Of a stretch of DNA of 64,000 nt, positions 42,301 to 54,300 are shown one piece after another. The translations under genes and the position numbers were made by a program. The stretch is taken from the NCBI GenBank assembly GCA_964017065.1, contig OZ024783.1, forward strand, positions 8,038,391 to 8,102,390, given 5' to 3'. The stretch's first letter is position 1. Each line of letters opens with the position of its first letter. The notes beneath the pieces are model-generated. The model made no database searches and had not been told where the DNA came from. It worked only from the letters and a program-made list of their open reading frames with translations. This DNA is from Haliclona indistincta (lineage: Eukaryota; Porifera; Demospongiae; Haplosclerida; Chalinidae).

Positions 42301-45300
42301 TTGGACAAAATCTGTTGGCTGAAATGAGGCAAAGATCATTGAACATCGAATCGAATCTTCTTCTAACATCCACATGTCATCTTGATCTTCGGTTTAAGAA
42401 ATAGCTTTTACTGATACTTGTGCCTTAGCTACAGGTAACAAACGTTTACTTAGAGAAATGATTGGAGCCACAATTGCTACTCCAGAACCTGAGGATAGTA
42501 TTAGTGGTGTCACCTCTACTAACCCAGGGGTATTATGGGTTCAGTTTGACCAGTGAGTTCGTGAGTCATCCTCAGAGAGAGCTACTGGTATTGATGCCAA
42601 TGTTGAGAGACAGCAGTATCTTCAGTATAGGAATATTGGTCGTGATGAAGAATAATTGGTCGTGATGAGAAATATTGGTCGTGATGAGGATTATTGGTCG
42701 TGATGAGGAATATTGGTAGTCATGAAGATCCACTACGATGGTGGGAACAAACCAGTATCATCTTCCTCAATTGCAACTACTAGTACGAAGGTATTTGTGT
42801 ATACTTCGAACTTCTGTAACATCTGAACGACTCATTTCTAAGGCTGGAGAGGATGCAGAGGCTAGTAGAAGAAACTTAAAGGCTTAAGCCAAGTAAGGTT
42901 AACAAAATTCTGTTTTTTGAACAAGAACTTGTAAACTACACATGTGTAAATTTCATGTTTTATTACAGTCGGTCACTTTTGTGTGTATCCACGCTGTTTG
43001 ATAAAAACCTACACGTCCTACAGTATTGTATCGATACTTATGAATAATACTCAGTATCGTATCGAATTTAATTTTACTGGTATCGCCCACCACTAGTGAC
43101 AGTGACTCGCTGTGTCCGTGAACAAAGACTACACCTACTCCAGAACGCCAACCAAGTGTTTAAAATTCACTCAAGAATTCTGGGCAAAATTCTGCTATTC
43201 CAGGTTTTACCATCTGCTGTTTGGTGTGAACAGCGTACTAGCCTCGCCTCCAGTCCACACCCTTCAGTTAGTAGCCTGGTAATGACAGTCTGCACATGCA
43301 TATCAATAGCGACTCCGGAAGCTTAACGCGCATGCGCCAAATTATTTATTAAGCGCCAATTACAAAAATGGTATTGGATGTTACTAATGTTTCCAGCGCT
43401 ACCGCATAGAGAAACAAAAACAAACCACTGCAATGTAGGTATCGTTGGATTCCTCACGAGCTGTACTTTCAACTTATAGTGGTTTCATTTCAATTAGATT
43501 AAGTACAATTGATATCACTTCATTTGAATGTTTTGTTCGCCGTTAAAAGAATGTTCCAGATGACGAATCTTGGCGGCACCACTTGTTATAAACTGCCCAG
43601 GGTTGAAAGTAATTAGTACACTACTCACTGCACGATATGCTTGGATGTAGTTCGTGCGCTTTGGGTAATCTCGTTGTGGCCGTGTTAACGAATTCGGTCT
43701 AAGTCATTCTAGAGCTTGATACAACACTTTCTGTGCTTCAAACAAACTGTATGTGCATTCTGTAGTTACATGAGCACTTGATTCGCAAGAACTGTTGCTG
43801 TAGAATCTGTTAAGTAATTATTTCTTTTCCTCGTTTTTAGAAATGTACCGACATAGTAGCTCGCGCGATTTGTTGCTCAGTTAGAACAGCAACCATCACA
43901 ACAAACTGATTTAAGGATTGCATGGCTTAATAAATATTGTTTGATTTATGTTTAAACCACAAAAATTATAATTATGAATGACTGAGTAATGATTAGTAAT
44001 AAATTATTGTTAACCCTCGGCGCATGCGCGAGGGTTACGGTACTTGCCTGGTCGTTCACTCATTCGTTCGTTCATTCATTCGTTCTGTCCATCGAACTAC
44101 AGAGACCACCGCTCACTTCTGGAACTCGGTAAAGACATGAACAGGCTTAGCATGACAATGGCTTGCAATGTGACTCGTGGATTTTGCTAAAGTGCTTTCG
44201 TTCTCGAGTTATGTATGGCTGGCTCACCTTGACGGCCGTCTTGGACCTCTCTGACGACAAACGTGCCCATAGTTGACTACCTAGCTACTTGTAGATTCCA
44301 TCTAAACTTCAGGACAGCTCTGGGGGTGCGTAGACATCTCAAGAAAAAGCCTATCAAAGCCAAGAGCAATGGCTACCTACTCAGTGTTCACGGTCACGCC
44401 CACTTGACACACCTTGTCTCGGTTGTGGTCAGCACTTTGCTGTCTTCTGATTAGCAGTGCAGTTTCAATAGCAAACAGGTTGGCTGTAGCTGCAAAGCTC
44501 CTTCTGCAAACCAACTAAGGAGCTAACTGTACAATGTTTGCAACGGTGCTCAAACGCCGAGGGTTCGTGAAATTCGTTCATTATTATTATTATTAGTAAT
44601 GATCAAGTAAAGCAGAGAACTGCCACTGTAAAAACTGAAGCGAGACGTCACTTCACTCCTTTTACCACAATGTTCACTCTTTCAGTGGACGCTCCCTCAG
44701 CAACGACAACTGGGTACAGAAATCACGCTGTCCGTGCCACCATTAGTCGCCACAATGGCGAACACTTTACTTCTCTGATCTATTCTTCATGATGCAGACA
44801 GCTACATCTTAACTAGATGATCACAAATAGTAGAGCCTTCGACCTAAACGATGATAGTTTAGCGAACTCTTGGAGTAGCATAAATCTTCAGTACGAGCGA
44901 AAAACTTTTGTAGGCCATCCCCTAATAGCAAGATACCATTTTTTCTAATTAAAAGCTTATAAAATAAAATTTCCAATTCATCTTCTTTCTTGCGAGATAA
45001 CTCTGCTTGTAGATCACAGATTTCCATCGGACCAACGTTGTTCAATTGCTCTTGCTCTATAGAATTTATACATTGACAAGAGAAACTGTTCCAGTGTCAC
45101 TTAAGAATTTACTCGGAGTCGCTAATATCAACACGTAGGCATTACCAGGCCACTAACTGAAGGGTGTGGACTGGGAGAAAAGGCTAACACAACAGTTCAC
45201 CAGCACAAATAAGCCATGCAGAATTCATAGCCACACTTACTTATTAATAACTAAAGGAATAACCAATTTTATCAAGAAAGTATTCCCCAGAGGGGAGGGG

Positions 45301-48300
45301 CCACACCTGGAAATACTGCAATACCAGGGCAACCCATGGGATGGGCAAAGCAAGCTTTAGACCACACCCCCAGGAACAAAAATTAGGTTAATAGCTTGGG
45401 GATCAGTGACCCCTGTTCGAGCTATTAAACTCGAAAGAACAGTTTATTTCTACTTGATCTTAGCCGATAGGCCGAGAAGCGATGACAAACACAGCAAACT
45501 GGTCGACAGTTATACCTGAAAAATCTCCCAAAACTAGTGGGTACCATCCATATAAAAGATCAGTGTCACATGACTTAATTAGATAAAGAGGAGAAAATTG
45601 ACTATGACATTCTTGCACATTAATGCCACTTTATACAGAAAACAGCCCGAGGTCTGCTTGTTTGTGTTGCAGTGCTCCAGTGACCAGTCAAACTACTTTG
45701 ATTTCATGCACCAAGGACCAGGTTTTGCAACTGTGGAAACTTAAACAGGTACATGTATATGCACAGGTATTTATACTCTAAAGGCCAGTCCACACTGGCG
45801 CGCGAACCTGGGTTCAACCCAGGTTGAACTCGCGTCCGCACTCGATCTGCAGAGATCTGGTATTGCCAAATCCGGGTTGAACCCGGGTTAAGCCAACCCA
45901 CATATGTATGTGGGTTGAACTGGGTTGAAACCAGGTTCGCCTTGGCACCGCCACATGTACACGCACTAGAGACGTTCCCTGAGCGCTCAAGCGCTAGAGA
46001 AAGACTTACTTTGTCAAGAAGCTCTCGTGCTAGTGCTATAAACCTTACCTTGGACTGCTGCATGAACCTGACTCACATCAATCCAGGTCAAGTGCGGACG
46101 CGCACTAACCGAGTTCAACCTGGATAAGTCTGGTTTGATTTCAACCCGGATTCGACCAGGGTTGTCAGTGCGAACACGCCTGAACAATGCACTGTCATCC
46201 TACGCGAGTTCCACTCTTACAAACTAAAGATAGGTATAGCAGGCCATTGTGTTATCACAATCAAGAAACAGCAAACGCACAGCCAATCATTGGTGGAAAA
46301 CCGATTGACAATAATTTATTTCAAGAGTTGTTTCAACAGCATCTTATACTACTGTTGGTATAAAAAGCCATTTCATTAGAGAACTAGAGTTATAATTAAC
46401 ACATACCCGTGCGCTGAGCTATAGGCTAAACACGACTACTGCAGCATTACTGCAACACGCACGTTAAGCTAGCCCATAGACAGCTCCAGAAAAGTAGATG
46501 ATAGCATACATGCACTAACAGTTGATTGGCACATCACAGAAGGCCTCAAGATAGACTGATACCGTAGCTATAGCCAATAGGCCTCAAGAAGTTTAATGGC
46601 TCTGACGTATGGTACATGTGAGACTGAGTGAGGACATCGACATGGATAGGAGGTTGGGTGACACACCCACAATACCGTAAAGTGCTCTTACAAGGACACG
46701 TAGCTTTAGAAAGCCATGGATTAGCCGCTTGAGCAAGGCTTGCCAGCACAGAAAACGTCTTCATAGGACTATAAATTCAGTGAAGAAGCTGCAGAGAGTG
46801 TTTTTGTGGAGATTTTCGAGCGGTAAGACGCAAACAGGCGTGTTTTTTGACGACACACATATATATAGACGGACACGAACGCATAACCCTCCCGCATACT
46901 GCGCACAGGTAATAAGATCACATGAACAGTCTTGTAATGGTGAAATATCTGCAGTATTATTGTGTATTTGAGCTATGTTGGTAACTTCTTGACTAGCGTG
47001 ACTCACAGCAGCTATATTGAGCTATATGAACACTTTGGCTAAGGCTACCAGAAATTAGACCACAGCTTAGCGATGTTGACCAATCAGGTTGTGCGTCTAC
47101 GTAACTATACCTCGTAATAAAACCCACCACTGCCTCAACTTCATAGAGCAAACTCACCACACTGTGGTTTTGTGTGAATATTTTATCAAATGAGTTNNNN
47201 NNNNNNNNNNNNNNNNNNNNNNNNNNNNNNNNNNNNNNNNNNNNNNNNNNNNNNNNNNNNNNNNNNNNNNNNNNNNNNNNNNNNNNNNNNNNNNNNNNNN
47301 NNNNNNNNNNNNNNNNNNNNNNNNNNNNNNNNNNNNNNNNNNNNNNNNNNNNNNNNNNNNNNNNNNNNNNNNNNNNNNNNNNNNNNNNNNNNNNNNCTGT
47401 GCTTTACAATTGGTTCCCAATTCAGTATCGACAATGATAATTGCAAACTGACACCAGCTCCTGATTACAAAGAAGATATAAAAGTTGATAACAACAGTTG
47501 AGAACCAGTCAGATGAAGAAATGGACACTACATGATCATGGCTGAAACCAACAAAATAAACTTATGTACAATGTTCACATTAATTTTTTTAAGTTATTAT
47601 TGCATGAATATGCGGTGTCTTTTACTAATATTTACAGTGCAGAAGAGAACGAAGGAATAGTGATACCTTCACTACTCATGATGTTAAATATACATACTGT
47701 TATGATCACATTATTATTATCACTTCTTGTAGGTAAATCATTTATGGAATTGGTCCGCTACCATTTTAAGTGATGTGCAGTCGTTTTTGAGCCAGTGGAT
47801 CTGCCAAGATCCCTTAGAGCGCTTCTTTGGTATGCAACGACAGCGTGGTGAAGTTCATGACATTCCTTCTGCAAATGAATTTCTGAAGAACACACATGCT
47901 CTGCGTGTTGTAGGAGGTCTCCACATGACTGGCGTTAAAAGAGGAATTGTCGTGGTGGAGTTACTGAAGGGTCGAATATCGATATAAATACCCCACTACA
48001 AAAGCGTCGAAGATCTCAGGAATCTTAGTGACAATAATAATTAATTATCACAGTGAACTCATGAATTATTTTTTAATAAACTATATCTAAGTGGAAGACA
48101 AGAGCATAGGCTAAATCATTTGGACAACGAAGTGATCGATGAAAGAGCCGTCACTGAATACTGACTTGTTCAATGTCTTCGGATAGAACACCGGTAAACG
48201 AAACTTGTTTACCGTCAAAGACACAAAGATCTTTTGATCTCACATCTTTTCGAGTATTTGTAATAGTGGGCAGAATATTGTCAGAAAGGAAGTGGTTTGA

Positions 48301-51300
48301 GAGTAACAGATAAAACTTTATAAATGAAGATGTAGTGAGTTAGAACACTAGTCAAACTGGCTTCTACTCTACTATAATATTGCTTGAAGCCAATTATAAT
48401 GTTTGAGTTTAATAATTTTTAAGCATAGAGAAAAATTGATAACCATGCATGACTATAGCGCTAGCATATTTTCGCACTTCTACCAGCTGCAGCCACATTA
48501 TTTACAAGAAGCTACTGAACTACGCAAATTGTCTATGTCCCCTGGCCATTATGGCAGCCAGCCTAGCCGCAAGTCATGAGGCGCCGGTCATTGCAGCAGA
48601 TCATAGCCTAGTGGAGCGACCAGCTCGTGGGGTGTACGGCCAAGAAGATTACTTAGCCATGACCAGGAAAGTACTCCTGCCAAACAGGACTTCAGAGTAT
48701 GTCGTCCTAACTATAACTACGTGGTTAACCTGTGTTTAACTAACCTAAATTTGCTTCCTTTCTTATCTTTTGCTAACTAACCATTGCTTTGCTTTCTTTT
48801 TTGGTCCATTGCTTTGCTTGTAATTATTATCACAATGATAACAGTAGGGTTAAGCATTAGTGTTTGTCTGTTGCATTATCGGTTGCATGTATGTGTGGTA
48901 AAAAACACGCCTGTTTACTGGAAAATTACCATAATGGTATTTGATGACTAAATTATTTTCATTCTAGAAGCTAGACAAGCATAGCAATGTAAGAGTCTCC
49001 CAATAGTTTATACCTTACTTACATTGTGAAGGTTTTCGTAGACACCATTTTAGACTGTATATCATTTTTTTGTAGAAGCAAAGGGAGAAAGGCAATCAAA
49101 ATAAGAGTAAGGTAAAGGTAACATAATTATTTGTTTACTGTACAATTAGGCATTATAATTGTCATGATTATTGTTTTGGTTTTGTTTGACAGAAGAAGCT
49201 TCGTGAAAAGAGTGACGATGTGGGTACTACTATGCAATCTTAGTGCATAGTAGTAAGAATTTCATGATGATAGGATGCCGCTTCAGCTACTTCCCTGAAG
49301 AAGACAAAGGTCAAGATATATTGTTGCTTTTACTGTACTTCTAGTACCGGAAAACAGTCACCTGGAAAAAAAGTTCTGCGCTTATAGTAGAAGTAACCTT
49401 TAAGAGAACACTTAAGAGCAATATTATGATATGCAGAAAACCGTACTTAAAACAGTTGGAGTGAACTTCCCAGCTATTAAACATACTGGCTATAATTATG
49501 TATTCATTATTGTGTACAAGAAGTGCTTGGATGCTCTAAACTACTAATTGTACCCACCGTCTGTAATCCAGCTATTGCGACTGTTCAAAGTAACGCCTTG
49601 GACTGTTAACATGAGGCTGACTCGTATCGATCTGGGTCGAGTGCAGATGTTGAGTTCAACCCAAGTAAGTCTGATTCAGCAATCCAACCCTGATTAAACG
49701 ATCCAACCCGGGCTCCAAGTGCGGGCATGCCTTTTAAACATCGCTGTAAATTTGTTTCCCAACGACAATCTCAAACAAATCCCAATGAGGTACTCACACA
49801 TGAGCTATTATGAAAAAAGTGGATAAGTGAGTAAGTGGGTATACTCATAGCCACACCCACTTACTTGCTATTTGATAGTGATGGGCGATACGATTCCAAA
49901 ACTATCGATAACAATGGTATCAATACCGAGTACTGGACAAAAGTGATACCGATACAACATCATACTAGTAGGCGGAAATTAGGTGGAGTTCACATCACAC
50001 GTGTCGAAATGGCGAGTACCAGTAGTAGCGTGTTATTGTCAGAACTTGCAAGTAGTAGCAGTAGCTCTACATCTAGTAGCAGTAGCCCTACATCTAGTAG
50101 CAGTAGCTCTACATCTAGTAGCAGTAGCTCTACATCTAGTAGCAGTAGCTCTACATCTAGTAGCAGTAGCTCTACATCTAGTAGCAGTAGCTCTACATCT
50201 AGTAGCAGTAGCTCTACATCTAGTCGAACGAGGAGCCTTGTGTGGTGATACTTCACCAAGATTAGTGAAAAGTAAGCTGTTTGTGACACATGCAGAGAAC
50301 TAGTTCCCACTTCTGATAACACTACTAATCTATTCAAGGTGTGTTGCGCTCGCATTAGTTGCCTATAATGACAATAATAACAAAGGGCGAAAAGAGGAGG
50401 AAGGGATCTGTAGCTGGCTGGAGAAGCAATCCACAAGTAAGCAACCAACAATTCAGGAGTCTTTACGTCATACCCAAGAACCTCACCGAGGTGCAAGAGG
50501 CTGGACAATGCCTTAGTGGACATGATCGCTCCGATACACAACCAACATCAAAATTGACCCTAGATACGAACAACCTAGCAGGAGAACTCTCATGAGAACC
50601 ATGCTTCCTCAGAGGTATGAAAGAATAAAGGATAGCCTTCTAGGACAGCTTGATAGCATACAATACTGCGCACTTACGTCCGACCTTTGGACTTCATGCC
50701 AAACTGTTGGACTGCATCATGAAAATCATTGACAGTTATTTAACCATTCATTGTATTGCATTAATGACTCGTTCAATTTCTTGACACTCGCAATAATAAT
50801 AAAAAAATGGTTGTCGTTTCTGCTTAAATAAAAGTCTAACCACGTCTGCGAGCGGAGCGCTCATAACACAAAGAATTGGTTACATCACAGTTACATGCTA
50901 CTTTATTGATACTTCATGGCACCTGCAGTCGAAAGTAATCACCACTACCTGTCTTTCAAAAGATCACACAGCTGATGAATTAAAGCGCAGTGGAATATCA
51001 CAGAAAAGGTGGTAGCTGTCGTTACTGACAATGTTGCAAATATTGTTGTAGCAGTACGATTAAATGGTTGCCGCATGTACCATGCTTTGCTCACACACTT
51101 AATCTAGTAGTGCAGAATTCCTTGTCAGCAGATCCAGTCCTATCTTCTATTCAGCAGAAGTGCTGTAATATTGTATCTTCTTTTCACCGTAGCAGTAAAG
51201 CTACTGAATGGCTTACTTCTATTCAAACCAGACTCAATTGTCCTAATCAAAACCTAACACAAGATATTGTAACGAGATGGACTCGACCTTTTTATGTTTG

Positions 51301-54300
51301 AGCGTATAGTTGAGCAGAATGAGGCTATTATGTACCACACTATGATTGTTAAATCGAAATGAGTTGTGCCTTACCGCTGACAAAGTGGCTTTGATAAAGC
51401 AAGCTATTCCCCTGCTTCGACCATTTAAAGCAACAACTAGAGAACTGTCAGCAGACAAGTATTATCACTTTCTAAGGTTATTCCTATTTCAAGGTCATTG
51501 CAACAACTCAATGCAGCCTAGCTCTGGTACTCTTTCCCTTGGACAAAATCTGTTGGCTGAAATGAGGCAAAGATCATTGAACATCGAATCGAATCTTCTT
51601 CTAACATCCACATGTCATCTTGATCTTCGGTTTAAGAAATAGCTTTTACTGATACTTGTGCCTTAGCTACAGGTAACAAACGTTTACTTAGAGAAATGAT
51701 TGGAGCCACAATTGCTACTCCAGAACCTGAGGATAGTATTAGTGGTGTCACCTCTACTAACCCAGGGGTATTATGGGTTCAGTTTGACCAGTGAGTTCGT
51801 GAGTCATCCTCAGAGAGAGCTACTGGTATTGATGCCAATGTTGAGAGACAGCAGTATCTTCAGTATAGGAATATTGGTCGTGATGAAGAATAATTGGTCG
51901 TGATGAGAAATATTGGTCGTGATGAGGATTATTGGTCGTGATGAGGAATATTGGTAGTCATGAAGATCCACTACGATGGTGGGAACAAACCAGTATCATC
52001 TTCCTCAATTGCAACTACTAGTACGAAGGTATTTGTGTATACTTCGAACTTCTGTAACATCTGAACGACTCATTTCTAAGGCTGGAGAGGATGCAGAGGC
52101 TAGTAGAAGAAACTTAAAGGCTTAAGCCAAGTAAGGTTAACAAAATTCTGTTTTTTGAACAAGAACTTGTAAACTACACATGTGTAAATTTCATGTTTTA
52201 TTACAGTCGGTCACTTTTGTGTGTATCCACGCTGTTTGATAAAAACCTACACGTCCTACAGTATTGTATCGATACTTATGAATAATACTCAGTATCGTAT
52301 CGAATTTAATTTTACTGGTATCGCCCACCACTAGTGACAGTGACTCGCTGTGTCCGTGAACAAAGACTACACCTACTCCAGAACGCCAACCAAGTGTTTA
52401 AAATTCACTCAAGAATTCTGGGCAAAATTCTGCTATTCCAGGTTTTACCATCTGCTGTTTGGTGTGAACAGCGTACTAGCCTCGCCTCCAGTCCACACCC
52501 TTCAGTTAGTAGCCTGGTAATGACAGTCTGCACATGCATATCAATAGCGACTCCGGAAGCTTAACGCGCATGCGCCAAATTATTTATTAAGCGCCAATTA
52601 CAAAAATGGTATTGGATGTTACTAATGTTTCCAGCGCTACCGCATAGAGAAACAAAAACAAACCACTGCAATGTAGGTATCGTTGGATTCCTCACGAGCT
52701 GTACTTTCAACTTATAGTGGTTTCATTTCAATTAGATTAAGTACAATTGATATCACTTCATTTGAATGTTTTGTTCGCCGTTAAAAGAATGTTCCAGATG
52801 ACGAATCTTGGCGGCACCACTTGTTATAAACTGCCCAGGGTTGAAAGTAATTAGTACACTACTCACTGCACGATATGCTTGGATGTAGTTCGTGCGCTTT
52901 GGGTAATCTCGTTGTGGCCGTGTTAACGAATTCGGTCTAAGTCATTCTAGAGCTTGATACAACACTTTCTGTGCTTCAAACAAACTGTATGTGCATTCTG
53001 TAGTTACATGAGCACTTGATTCGCAAGAACTGTTGCTGTAGAATCTGTTAAGTAATTATTTCTTTTCCTCGTTTTTAGAAATGTACCGACATAGTAGCTC
53101 GCGCGATTTGTTGCTCAGTTAGAACAGCAACCATCACAACAAACTGATTTAAGGATTGCATGGCTTAATAAATATTGTTTGATTTATGTTTAAACCACAA
53201 AAATTATAATTATGAATGACTGAGTAATGATTAGTAATAAATTATTGTTAACCCTCGGCGCATGCGCGAGGGTTACGGTACTTGCCTGGTCGTTCACTCA
53301 TTCGTTCGTTCATTCATTCGTTCTGTCCATCGAACTACAGAGACCACCGCTCACTTCTGGAACTCGGTAAAGACATGAACAGGCTTAGCATGACAATGGC
53401 TTGCAATGTGACTCGTGGATTTTGCTAAAGTGCTTTCGTTCTCGAGTTATGTATGGCTGGCTCACCTTGACGGCCGTCTTGGACCTCTCTGACGACAAAC
53501 GTGCCCATAGTTGACTACCTAGCTACTTGTAGATTCCATCTAAACTTCAGGACAGCTCTGGGGGTGCGTAGACATCTCAAGAAAAAGCCTATCAAAGCCA
53601 AGAGCAATGGCTACCTACTCAGTGTTCACGGTCACGCCCACTTGACACACCTTGTCTCGGTTGTGGTCAGCACTTTGCTGTCTTCTGATTAGCAGTGCAG
53701 TTTCAATAGCAAACAGGTTGGCTGTAGCTGCAAAGCTCCTTCTGCAAACCAACTAAGGAGCTAACTGTACAATGTTTGCAACGGTGCTCAAACGCCGAGG
53801 GTTCGTGAAATTCGTTCATTATTATTATTATTAGTAATGATCAAGTAAAGCAGAGAACTGCCACTGTAAAAACTGAAGCGAGACGTCACTTCACTCCTTT
53901 TACCACAATGTTCACTCTTTCAGTGGACGCTCCCTCAGCAACGACAACTGGGTACAGAAATCACGCTGTCCGTGCCACCATTAGTCGCCACAATGGCGAA
54001 CACTTTACTTCTCTGATCTATTCTTCATGATGCAGACAGCTACATCTTAACTAGATGATCACAAATAGTAGAGCCTTCGACCTAAACGATGATAGTTTAG
54101 CGAACTCTTGGAGTAGCATAAATCTTCAGTACGAGCGAAAAACTTTTGTAGGCCATCCCCTAATAGCAAGATACCATTTTTTCTAATTAAAAGCTTATAA
54201 AATAAAATTTCCAATTCATCTTCTTTCTTGCGAGATAACTCTGCTTGTAGATCACAGATTTCCATCGGACCAACGTTGTTCAATTGCTCTTGCTCTATAG

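Larger units (their letters stand above)
38159..47196. repeat. First copy of 9,038-bp doubled segment (probable contig overlap)
   Basis: Starts CTGTGCTTTACAATTGGTTC and ends TTTTATCAAATGAGTT directly at a run of N. It corresponds to 47397-56434 at a constant offset of 9,238 bp. No difference was noticed in the lines and translated frames compared. It lies wholly inside one ATM intron. Confidence 0.92.
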
